A stretch of 64,000 bases of DNA from Diatrype stigma (Eukaryota; Ascomycota; Sordariomycetes; Xylariales; Diatrypaceae), in the NCBI GenBank assembly GCA_022225965.2, contig JAKJXP020000088.1:62001-126000 (forward strand), written 5' to 3'. Shown in pieces: positions 1-11,108 of the stretch. Position 1 is the stretch's first letter. Each line of letters begins with the position of its first letter. The notes under the pieces were generated by a model that was not told the origin of the DNA, did no database searches, and worked only from the letters and a program-made list of their open reading frames with translations. The position numbers were made by a program, and so were the translations under genes.

Positions 1-334
1 TCTTCGCGGCGAGTGTGACTATAGCAGCAACCCGTGTTCCGTCCGAGTTGTCAAGTCGAAATGCTGAGTGAATGAAGTCTAGATGTGCAATGTAAAGGGG
101 AACTGGACCGCGTTGAAATCGATGGAGGGGAACCAAGTAACTACAACGCATAAGTTACATATGTGCATAACGTACCTACATACCTACATACATACCTACC
201 CAACTTCATTATACAATCAACCTGCATGGTGGGGTTGGTTGGGTGGTAGCGGGGTACCTAGATACCTACCTAGTGGCTTTCATCCGCTCGATAATGCGGT
301 TATATGGCAGCATGCAATAAATAGCTGTAAAGAT
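1..334. other. Intergenic, no gene seen
   Basis: Mixed-composition DNA with short CTAC/TACC runs around 169-270, a simple-sequence type that recurs in most intergenic stretches of this window. A 102-codon open frame covers part of it but is dominated by the microsatellite and has no recognisable domain. Confidence 0.6.
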
Positions 335-577
335 ATGCGTATTGCAACCAATCCCAATTACCTAATTATCACTAATTCAGCTAAATATTAAGTCCTTAGG
401 GTTTTTGTTGCAATTATTAATTAAAAAGAAAGAAAAAAAAAGAAAGAAAATAAAAGATTTCCTAACTTATATTTAAATATAATACAGTTGCAGAAATAAA
501 TTTCTTAGGAATTTATTTCTTATTATTTAATTAGCCGAATACCTTAGCTTTGGCATTTACTGCCTTAAGGATTTATA
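335..577 (-). repeat. 3' LTR of the 5.7-kb gypsy element
   Basis: This copy matches 5798-6040 along its whole length with differences that are mostly C-to-T or G-to-A, for example its final bases ggatttata against ggatccaca in the other copy. It is the more heavily mutated LTR. The exact outer border is uncertain by one or two bases. Confidence 0.8.
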
Positions 578-699
578 TTATTTTCCTTCTTTAATTAAAT
601 CGTTCTTAATTATTATAAGATTTTCTTTTTCAAATAAGCGCCGACGATTTTGTTTTAAAAGCCGCTTATTGGCGTATTAGAAGCTTTTTACGGGATATC

Positions 700-3600
700 C
701 GTTCTTTACGTAAGTTGGGAATAAATTAATGCCGTTATATTTGTTTTATAGCTATATTTCTTTCGGGCTTCGTAAATAATAAGTATTTCCTTAATAGCAA
801 TTAACGATAACTTAAGGCTTATTATAATACGGCTTATATTTTTTTTTACGTTAACGTATACGGAAAACCTAATTACCGGGGGCGTAAATACGAATAAGGC
901 CTTTTTTTTCTTAAAGATACGCTTTTATTTAATTTCGCGAAATCTTTATATTATTAAATCGTAACCTGGCTAGCGGTATTTCATGCTGTTCTGCCAATCG
1001 ACGTTCGTTTTCGATTTCCTTTTCCTTTATCGGTTTACGAACGTATTCGGAATATTCGGTCCGGAGTTATTCTTAAGAAGATTAAATGCCGTATAATAAA
1101 AAAAAAGAACTATAACTATTCGATTTAAATATTCGATTATATATCGTTACAATACGTTGAAATAACTTATTAAGGTTTTTTAGCGTTGGATTTGTTACGT
1201 ATTCTTAAATCATAATATGTTTTAAGTTCTAATTAATTTTCTTAATCTTACCGTTGCCTCTGGATTTTGCGGATATAACTGGTTTTATTTTTATATTATA
1301 CGTTTTGTTTTATTTAATGGCGGCTTCGCTTATAAAGGCCTTTCCGTTATTATTAATTCATTCCTTTAAATAATCGAAGGTAATTCCGATTTTATCGAAT
1401 ATAAAAATAATATTAACGAATTAAATAATCGGTACAATTTTGGCTTTAATTCATCCTATTACGTATTTAACGGCAACGAGAATGTATAATTTATTTATTG
1501 CCGTATAATTAATTGCCTATCGTATAAAAAAAACGAAAGGTTATATGGGATTCAAATCGGGCAGGAAAGAATTCGGCTTTTTTATTAATTAATAATTCGG
1601 ATATTTAACCGTAACTTATTATATTATAAGTACAATTTCTGGATGCCAGAATTGCTTCTGGGCTTTCCGGAATATAACTCCGATTATACAGTATCCCTTT
1701 TCGTAATGAATCTTCCTTAATTGCATTAAAAGATTATCGTATTTTAAAACTTCTTGCAAAATTTATATGTTTATTGCGGTGCTTCCAAAATATAAAGGGT
1801 TATTCGGAACTTTCTTATATGCCACCGTCTTATATAACTTATTTCGGAAAAAAAGAAAATACTTATCGATAAAGCTCGGTAAAATAATAGAAAATAGGGC
1901 TATTTCGAAATATAAGAACTCGAAAATAACTTAAAGGTTAATTCGGATTAATTAATCGGATCTTCGAATGGATTCGATTTCGTTAGGAAATAACTTATTA
2001 AAAGGCATTAACGTTTCGGTTTATTCCGGAGGTTTGGACAAATAGTCCGCAAAAACGTTAGCTTTTTTTGATTTATAATAAATACGAATGCCATAATGTT
2101 TAATAGCATTTAAGAATTTAACGATCCGAACGGGTTATTTAGTTTTCGTATTAAGGGTTTTTAAGAATTCGTAATCCGTAATTACCGTAATTTCGCCTTT
2201 TTTTACCTAATGCCGCCAATACTAAAGTGCCAACATAATTCCTAAAAATTCTCGCTTTTATATAAAATATCGTAATTATATATTAATTAATTTCTTTAAG
2301 AAATAAGCAATGGAATAAAAAGCGGTATTGCCGTTTATATGCATATAGGATTGCAACAAAACGGCACCGACGTCGTTTTATAAAGCGTCGGTTTCGATTA
2401 CGGAAAGCTTTCTTTAATCGAACGTACGTATTATTGGGGTTATAATAATCTTTTTACGGATTTTTTCCTAAGCTGTTATGGCTTTCGGGAATAAAGTTAT
2501 GCATTTATTCTTTAGGCCTTTTATTAGTGCTATTAAAAAAATTACAAAGCGAAAATAATAACTGATAAAATAATAAAAATAACCAGCAGCATTTACGAAA
2601 CTACGCATTTACGTTATAATTTCGGGCTTAAATCGATTCCGAATAATAATAACCTTAACAAAATCGGCTTTAATTCCGTTTTCGAAAATCAGAAATCCCA
2701 AAAAAATTCCTTTATGAATAAATATTAAAGACTTAATTATATTAATAACCATGCCAAAGCTTAAAAGCTTCTTAAGAAATAGGATTATTCGTTCGTAAAA
2801 TTGCTTTCGAATATTTGCTTATACGGCCATATTATCGAGCATGCCCGAAATAAACTCTTAAAAAGGCTCGAAAATTTCCTTTATTAACGCTTAAAACGTT
2901 ATTAAGGCGTTATAAAAACCAAAAAACATAACTACCCATTTATATAATCCAAATGGAATTACGAAAACCGTTTTTTTAATGTTTGGTTTATACATTTTGA
3001 TTTATTAAAAACCATTTTTAAAATCGATAAAACAATATTATCGATAACTTGCCGTATGTTATATCTTATTTATTGCGTTAAGCAAAAAATATGCATTTTT
3101 TTTTTGTTTAGCATTAAATTCGCAATAATCGCAACAAAACCGCCATATAACGAATGGGTTATACTTATTGGGCTTCGTCGTTTAACCGGGGGTTTTTTTC
3201 GGAATTAACAATACAAAAAAACCCCAAAGGCCTATATCCTTGCGGATTATAATACCCAAATATGCCTTAACGAAATCCCTTATTGCCTTTATTTAAATTG
3301 GGCTATATTTTCGCGGGGAAAGTTTAATGAAACGGCTATCTTTTGTATCGATATAATAACGCATCTTTATATTCGCTATAATCTTTTTCGAAATAAGGCC
3401 GAATACTTCGGGAAATTAATCGAAATAACTATCAAAAAAAGCTTCGATCTCGTTATTTAAGGGTATATTCTTATGTTACTTCGGTTTTTGCTATTCCTTA
3501 ATAAAATAAGCAAATTCCGTTATATAATTAATCCTTAAAAAAATTATCGAACGAATTATAGGCTTTCCCTTAAATGCGTTAAATATTATTATTTCGTTCC

Positions 3601-5700
3601 TTTTTATGTTATTACAGTATATTCCGAATTTATAAAATACGTTTTTACCAAATATAAGGTTCCTAAAAAAAGTTCCATTAAAAACCATTCCCGTTAATAC
3701 CGTAAATTAAAGCATATTACTTTTTGGCATTAAAAAATTCGCGGTTATTAAGGCATTTTATTAAATTTTCGGCCCGGTATTTTTAATATTTTTCATTATA
3801 AAGGATTTCGGAATCCTATACGTTTAGCCTTTAGTTGTTATAGTTTTAATAATATATAAAACAGTATAACCGTAATCTAAAAAAATTACGAATTCATATC
3901 CGTAATTCGTAATAGCTACGAATAAATTATGGTCTTTACCGTAACCTTTACGAAATAACTTATTTTTACTTAATAATGGTTTTTTGCTATTATATATTTC
4001 TACCGTATATACTTGGCGCCTTTAATCTTTATTTTTTATTTCCATCGATTTAATAAAATTAATAAATTCTTAATTAAAATTGCAATTAAAATCTTCGAAT
4101 TTATCCGCTAGATTTTTCTCGTTGCCGCTGCCTTTATTGTTATTAGTTATAAAATAAATCTTAATTCGTTTTTTGCTTTTATCTTTTTAGTTTTTTATTA
4201 CGGAACGGAATTTAATATATTAAAGGCTGCCATTATTATCGTTATATAATAAGCCCTTAAATATTACCTTTTTTTCGGATAATAATTAAATGGCTTTAAA
4301 AAAGCAAGGTTTTTACTTATAATCCTTTACTTAATGGCCTTATTTTTCGCAATTAAAATACTTATTATTTATAACCTTAGTTATATAACTTTATTTATCC
4401 GCCTTATAAACGTTACGGTTCTCGTTACGAAAATCGGCGATAATACCGTTTTTGCCCGTTATTGGAATTATAAATATGGCATCGGTCGGTTCGATTTATG
4501 CAATGCCGGATTTGGCTAGGGTAACTTCGAAAATCGATAAATCGTAAAACGGTACCGATAACCCATAAAGCTTAATTGAAATTAACGGCGTATTATAAAT
4601 TTTCTTTTTAACCGCTTAGCGTATAATATATACGGCCCGTTATATAATTTTTTCGATAAGCTAAGCATTATTCCATGGTTAGAACTAATTATGGACCGTA
4701 ATTCAAATATTTAATAAGTTGGTTTATAAAAAGTCGACGATAATTTCTTTAACTTAATAGCAATCGCAATTCTCTTAATTTATCCGATAAAATGCTTTTT
4801 TTATCCGCCGGATATAATTCATTATATTTTTATCCTAATACGAAAAAAGCGTAACGAATTAAGTAATGGCACCCTTTAAAATATAATGCTTATTAAAAAT
4901 TTAAAAAACCGCCTTTAAAAAGGTTATTCAATTAGGATTGCAATTATATACGAAAATTTCGACTTGCTTAAAATTACCCGAATACTTTAAGGCAATTCGT
5001 TTAAACCATAGCTTATACGAAACGAAGGCCGATATAAATCTAATCTGGATTTCTCGCAGCTTATTGAAAATATTTGGGGCTGCTTATACAAAACGGAGGT
5101 TAGTAAAAAAAACAACGCAATTCTTGGTCTCGTAATATACAAAATCTTTATTCTGGCTTTAAAAAACTGCCTCGAACCAGATTATTTGGATCCGTTCCTT
5201 TTAAATTATACGATATTTATATTGCTTCGTTAAAAGTCGTTAAAGATTTAATTTTCCATTAATACGCTTATTATATCCGATAAATGTTTTCGTTATATAA
5301 AATAAAAAGTAAATAAGCTCGTTTTTATCGAAATTAATTTCTTTAATTTTAATAAGGCCCTTGCTTTTATTCATGCTTGCCTCGGTATTTTTAAAAATGC
5401 TTTAAGCAGGAAAATTCTTAAATAGGTTTTATACGTTTCCTATAACAAGATTTGCAATTGTTTCCAGCAATTTGTTTCGAAAACTGTTAATATTCCCATT
5501 AACGTCGTTTATCTTATTCTTTAAATAATTTGCGAATTTATTAAGGCAATAATTAGTCGTTTTAAACGTAATCCTTTAAGCCTTTAAATAACCGATTTTA
5601 ATGAAACTAATTTGGCCTGCTAATAAAACAGCAAAAAAACCGGCAATTAAACCGCCGGTTATTTCGTTTTCGGATAACATCGCGAATTTCGCTTAATAAA
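700..5700 (-). pseudogene. gag-pol relic of the 5.7-kb gypsy element
   Basis: The interior reads right to left as gag (roughly 5700-4300, little conserved), protease (about 4000), reverse transcriptase (about 3400-2600), RNase H (about 2500-2200) and integrase (about 1900-700). RT, RNase H and integrase are identified from short conserved strings; gag and protease are placed by order only. The integrase string shows asparagine where the second catalytic aspartate is expected (D-N-G context), a G-to-A change of RIP type. Dozens of stops interrupt all frames. Borders are approximate. Confidence 0.65.
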
Positions 5701-5797
5701 TTACGGAAAATAAAGAATAAAGTAATAAAATAATAAAGTAATAAAAAAAAATTATTATTTCTAACTAAATAATATAAACCTGCAAAAATAATTATTT

Positions 5798-6040
5798 ATA
5801 CGTATTATAACCAATCTTAATTACTTAATTATCATTAATTCAGCTAAGTATTAAGTCTTTAGGATTTTTGTTGCAATTATTAATTAAAAAGAAAAGAAAA
5901 GAAGAAAAGGAAACAAAAGATTTCCTAACCTATATTTAAATACAATACAATTGCAGAAGTGAATTCCTTAGGAATTCACTTCCTATTATCTAATCAGCCG
6001 AATGCCTTAGCCTTGGCATTCACTGCCTTAGGGATCCACA
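5798..6040 (-). repeat. 5' LTR of the 5.7-kb gypsy element
   Basis: Direct repeat of 335-577 with the same length (243 bp). It keeps more C and G than the left copy and ends in ccaca. Its last part passes directly into normal-composition DNA at 6041. Confidence 0.8.
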
Positions 6041-6176
6041 GAGATGCCGTTATATATGTACATAGCTATAGCTACCTATGTATTGTACGTGTGCAGTAGC
6101 CATAGGGCTGATGGGTTCATTGTCAACCCCTTTCCTGTCCTATTGGCACGTTGGGTATCCAAAACTACTAGGTATA

Positions 6177-6434
6177 CGAAGGTCGCGGCCACAATTATTA
6201 ATCATAACCCATATCTGGGTATATGCGAATAGCAATCGACTTATAAGGGATACTATATTAAGGCTTAACGCTTTTAATAAGCTTAAGCCATTATATGGCA
6301 TTGCTTCCAGGCCTTAAGCTCATTAAAGCATAGCGCTTTTATTACGCTAACTGATATAAGGGTTAAGTGCGGCTTAATGCCTACGTACTGTGGCTATATG
6401 GGCTTGTTATCAACAATTGTGGCCGCGACCTTCG
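6177..6434. mobile_element. 258-bp MITE with ~40-bp TIRs and TA target site
   Basis: The left end reads cgaaggtcgcggccacaatt and the right end carries its exact reverse complement, with imperfect similarity continuing to about 40 bp. TA dinucleotides flank both ends (6175-6176 and 6435-6436), the target duplication typical of Tc1/mariner-superfamily elements. The interior has no coding frame, so it is a non-autonomous element. It sits 137 bp from the RIP-degraded gypsy element but is itself not strongly AT-shifted, which suggests that it is young or was too short to be recognised by RIP. Confidence 0.8.
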
Positions 6435-7486
6435 TAGACAGCTTGATCAGCTAAAATACCAATGATAGTCCTTAGGTTTATACTAAATTGCTGGCATGCA
6501 GAGAAATCCCTAACACCGAATATGTATGTACAAACAGCTGCATATGTGGCTTACTGCCCCGTGAGGTCTTGAAGCGCACTGTCGGGATTGGCTAACTACA
6601 AGTAATAAGTACTTATTACCCCGATGGAGCTTGAGTGAGTACATACTTAGGTACACTCTGACGGATTGAGCCTACCGCCACCCCTTTTGCCTTTCAACCT
6701 TATCCCATCTACACACGCACCTCCAGCCTGCCATCTTAATTCCCCATCCCATCTATCGGACCGATGGGCGAGTTCCCAATAGTTTCTGACAGCTTTCCAT
6801 CTTTTCCGCGGCAGTGTCTCCCTTCTTGTTCGCCTTTCCGGCTACTTCCCGAATAAGCACAGCACCACCCACCACTCTTCAGACACGCGTAGATTATCCA
6901 TCTTCCCAAGACAAGATATGCCGCAAAGGGGTGAGGAAAGAAGTCTCTTCCTCTCACACTCAATCTCTTTCCTGCGGTCTCCCCATACCCACTTCCGATC
7001 AAGGAACCAAAGAAGCAAAGTAGAATAGTCATCATCGTGCCAGAACGGAATACTGTAAAGCAAGGCTCACACCCCAGAGGCCTGAAAATGGATAAAATGC
7101 GGGAAATGATATTCTCCAGAAACGCCCCGCGGGGTGGAAACCAAACATTCCCATAGGTGAATTAAGATGAAATGAATTTCCGGGGTTCAAGTATATACCC
7201 GTCGAAGTTGAGGACAAGAAGGCTCGAGTATCGATCGTGACCGTAGCCAGGTACAGCCAGGATAAGGTAATTGTGCGGTGAGAGGGCGTCGCGAAAGATG
7301 CTATATTGTGGAAGTCCTCGGTGTGCATAGCGCGAAGGCTTCAAAAGCCAGGGTTGAGAGCTGGTGACACTTATCGTGGGCACAGTATTATACCTCATGC
7401 AAGTAGTCGAGTAGAAGCTACGGCGAAAATCACCTGTCGTACTGTCCCAAACGCTACAACCTCTTGCGCTGCTCGCTAGGCGATAT
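6435..7486. other. Intergenic, 3' flank of BAH-PHD gene
   Basis: About 1 kb with several short overlapping open frames on both strands (60-110 codons), none with a recognisable domain or plausible intron structure. It probably contains the 3' UTR of the minus-strand BAH-PHD gene. Confidence 0.5.
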
Positions 7487-8963
7487 TTAATGAATCTGTC
7501 CTCCACAGCAAAGGCAATTGATCGACTCGGTCCATTCTTTGTCGCCGCCGCTCACAGCTTTGCGAATATCCTTGATCACGATAACGGGTGGGCTGACATC
7601 GTTCTTGATAGAAGCCTCGAAATATCCTTCGTACGGCTTGGCCGTGCCAGGATCGTTAGGCTCCGATTTACGGGGCCGGCCCCTTTTCTTTGACTCGGTG
7701 CCGGACGCAACAGCGACCGTCATGGAATCCTCGGCCTTCACGGTAGACGCGCCGTTTTCGACATCGGTAAGCTTGATTGTGCCTTGCTGTTCCTCGGGTT
7801 TCACGTCGATCGACTGCTGGGCAGTTTGTGCGGCGCCAGACTCGCTCGGGCTAAGAGGCCGTTTGGGGCCCTCGCCATCCTCCTGCTCTTCCTTTATTGG
7901 TGCCGGCTTGTGAGGTTTGTCAGTGCCGAGTCGTTTATAGGTATTCAGCAGGGTCTCATGAACGAGGCAGTCGTCGTGGAGCCACTTCTTGCATTCCTCA
8001 TTCGTGCAGCCAATCAGTCTTTTATCCGGATTCTCGGGACGGTTGCATCTACAGCGCGGCTCTGCGGACTAAAGAGGTGTTATGTTAGCCGCTGAAACAA
8101 GAAGGATCATCAGCAGCTCTAGCTCTGAACGCGCGTGTGATTACTTACAGAGAGCTCCATGCTCCGAACATCGAATGCTTGCCGCCAGTAAAGGGCGGGT
8201 TGGACCTCATCTTCGTTCGTCTCGTCCCATTGATTAACTGTGGCGGACGCTGTGACGCTGACCACGTTGATAACATCCACTATTCCACGAATTAGTACCC
8301 TCAATGTCGAAGAAGACGGCGTGATTGTCGGGCTTACTGTGATTCGAAGCGATGAGCTCGTTTTGCCCGTGATATGACTGTCTGCCCTGTATTGTCCTTC
8401 TGCCCTCCTGTGTTCCCGGGGGTAGCTCGTCGGGCCAGTACATCCAGTAGACCCTTGCATAAACGTGGTGCTCGTCGCTAGCGCGGATTTCGAGGATTCT
8501 AGCTACCCAGTCATCGTCCGACTTCTTCCTAGGCTGAAGAGCTTCGCCCGGGTTCTTCTGTCGTTCAATCGTAGAACTGTTGGCAACAAATATGAAACCC
8601 TCGCTATAGTACTTCACCCCATTGACTACGGCATCGCATGGTTAGAATATCACATCAAGCAGCGGAGAGCAGGTCCTGCTTACGAACGAAACTATTGTAC
8701 CGCGTCATATCGACCCATTTCTGCTGAGGTTGAACTTGGTAATGGCGATCTAATGTGTTGTTGGCATCTTTAAACTTGCCCATTGGTGAAAAGGGGGAAG
8801 GCTGTAATAACACCTTGGGGATCGGGGTCTGTCCTTCAGCGTCTGGCCTTCTCTTCTTTGCTTTTTTCTCCCTCTCATTGGGATCGGGGTGGACGACGGT
8901 AAAAGGACATTCGGCTTGGGACTCCTCGGTATCAGGTCGAGGTCGCTTGCGCGCGGTGGCCAT
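7487..8963 (-). CDS. BAH-PHD chromatin reader (EPR-1/BP1-like)
   Basis: Four exons: 8963-8684, 8625-8338, 8279-8149 and 8068-7487, giving 426 residues. Introns are 58, 58 and 80 bp; the first has CTAAC and the second ACTAAT upstream of AG. An N-terminal Lys/Arg-rich tail is followed by a BAH domain (about residues 95-230, with WVARILEIRASDEHHVYARV and YWMYWPDELPPG). A zinc-finger start follows: C239, C241, C254, C259, H264, C267. Then comes a charged linker containing an AT-hook-like KKRGRPRK, and a C-terminal CLCC (C418, C421). BAH-PHD proteins of this size in Neurospora (EPR-1) and Fusarium (BP1) read H3K27me3; that role is inferred from architecture here. Other fungal BAH-PHD families exist, so orthology is likely but not proven. 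The linker that splits the PHD finger is unusual. Confidence 0.82.
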
Positions 8964-11108
8964 TGTAAATGTAAGGTAAGCTAGAGCTATGCAATTCGCT
9001 GAGCAGAGATGAAATAGATGATGGGAGGGAAGAGGCAATGGCGATCAGCGCAAAAGTTTTGATGGTATTTGTGGTTTGGGTGGGAGATGGCAGCACGCTG
9101 AAGGTTGATGTTGATTGCCGGGACGGAGATTAAAGTTAGTATGGAAACTGTTTCCCTCTACTACAACGTAGAAAGTAGATTAGACGACGGGCCTGTCGCA
9201 ACCGAGATGCTATAGGCGCAGACAAGCAAATTCAAGCACGGAGGATATTGGCCCCTATTTTCAGGTGATGGGAGCAGTATTGCAAGTGCAATTCGGGTAT
9301 ATAGTTCGAGCAGCAGCGCGATGCCGGGCTGGGCAGTGGTGGAAATTGCGACACGTTGAGCAACGATGGTGAAAAAGAAGATATAGGTATGTATGGTAAG
9401 TATGTACGAAGCGAAGCAGCAGGTCAGCAAGTAACTTGGAAGCTTTGGGAAAAGGGTGGCGGGGATGGGGGGAAGTGGAAGCTGGTGTTCTTGGCGCGTT
9501 CTTCCTCCGTTCTCAGTGCCTAGGTAGGTACTCTTGTGGCTTAGCTGTCTAGGTTTGTAGCAGCAGTGTAGGTATATACAGTACCTACATACATGTATGC
9601 TGAGTATTGTACATTCCTCGCGTAAGCTCCCAAGGCTTCCAATAAGAGTCTCTCCAACAACTGCATGTGGGCACCTGTACTATACCTATTTTAGGTAGCA
9701 TTTATATAGGTACCGCTACCTAGAGATGGGCGCGGTCTCTAATAGGTCCTCTAATAGGTAAGTATAATCACATGCAACCGCTCATCCCGAACAACGTAGA
9801 GGTTAAGACATCTCACTCTTATTTATATTTATTACTTATACAGAGTAGCTTAACTTTAAGCCTTATCTCAATATAGCTTACCGCCAGGCACTTGATGCTG
9901 TCAGGTCGTCAGATCGTGTATATGTGGCTCATCAATACAGCAGCAGGAAGGCGTTGTATAATACGTGCAGCTTGTACTGACACCGACTTCACTGTCAGAA
10001 CTGCATGAGACCTCGACCAAAAGATAATCCCCGTTCAATGTTCACGGCTTCATTGGTACTGAAACGGAAATAGAAGAGTTGGTTGGTTGGTCGCGTCACA
10101 CCGGGTCCCGCTAAAAGGTACCAGAGGCCAGTCCGCAGCGAACAATGATTGGCTGGAATTAGGGGAAATAATCGAGCCTTCCGGCTCCTATAAGGCGCGC
10201 CAATCACGCATAACGAACCCCCCTGGACGACACCGAATGACGGGGAGACAGCCACTTGACAGCTAACGTGTAGTCATTCCCGTCGCTCCCTCTCGGGACC
10301 ACGTTGCTTTAGGCACAGGCATGGAGGCATACCTAGTAGGTACTAACTAATATGCAAGTAACTGGACTGTGGCTGTGCCGCAGTGGCAGCTTGCGATTAT
10401 TTGGCATTAGGCCTTTAGACTGCTCATGATCGTTTGTTCTCTCATATGAGATCCCAAGTTACACATTTTCAATTTTCAAGATATATTCCTAGGAACGGGT
10501 TGTGCCGCACCGGCCGCTCGTGGACTTCCTGTCGCCGGGGGGCTTCTAGGTTACATCCCCACAAAGGAATGCGCACGAGCAACCCGAAGCAACTTGCGGC
10601 CGTCCGTTCCTCGGCAATGTACGAAGTAGACTGTGTACCTCGTAATGCGTTGGTTGACTGACGTTCCATCGCGTGAGGAGAGCATACTTCATAGATAGGT
10701 CTTGATACTAATTAATTTCCATTTACTTTGAGTTTAGCTAGATACTTTGAGTTTAGCTAGACTAACACTTGTTGGCTCGTTGGGTTCACTGGTATCGACA
10801 ACGTGCCACCCGGGTTTAAGCGTTCGTGGTCCTTTCCTGCAGCAACTATAACCTATTTAGCACTTCATAGCCGACCAGTTTCCAACACCATCCATAACAT
10901 ACCAGATCCGGCTATACGGCTGCTACTGTCATGCGATCATTCGATATACTGGCTAGTGTAGCATTTCACATCGCCTAAGTGATGAGTGTCCTCACAGCAA
11001 ACGCGCGTCTAATGAGGGGGGGTCTTGTGTCTCCATAAGGGAGCCAACTTTATTAAATTGTAATCTAGATAGAAACTAACTTGTGAATAACATACTTAGC
11101 AGCTAATG
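8964..11108. other. Intergenic between BAH-PHD and Atg22 genes
   Basis: About 2.1 kb. It should hold the promoter of the BAH-PHD gene (right of 8963) and the 3' flank of the Atg22-type gene. TAGGTA/TACCTA simple sequence is scattered at 9520-9770, and a 19-bp direct duplication (tactttgagtttagctaga) lies at about 10724-10761. No tRNA B-box with a matching A-box and no supported gene was found. Confidence 0.5.

Larger units (their letters stand above)
335..6040 (-). mobile_element. RIP-degraded Ty3/gypsy-type LTR retrotransposon
   Basis: Two 243-bp direct repeats bound a very AT-rich 5.2-kb interior. Read on the minus strand the interior keeps relics in gypsy order: an RT segment near 2690-2740 reading FLGFLIFENGIKADF, an RNase H segment near 2330-2400 reading ETDAL..DVGAVLLQ, and an integrase segment near 1350-1390 reading NNNGKAFISEA. 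The purine-rich tract just inside the left LTR (about 580-597, minus strand) fits a polypurine tract, so the right LTR is the 5' LTR. The 5 bases outside each end are aagat and gagat, a possible target duplication with one transition. TAA codons fill every frame, as expected after RIP. It cannot encode working proteins. Confidence 0.85.

Noticed and set aside
83..391. 102-codon frame at the left edge
   Set aside because: Mostly translated TACC/CATA microsatellite, and overlaps the start of the gypsy LTR.
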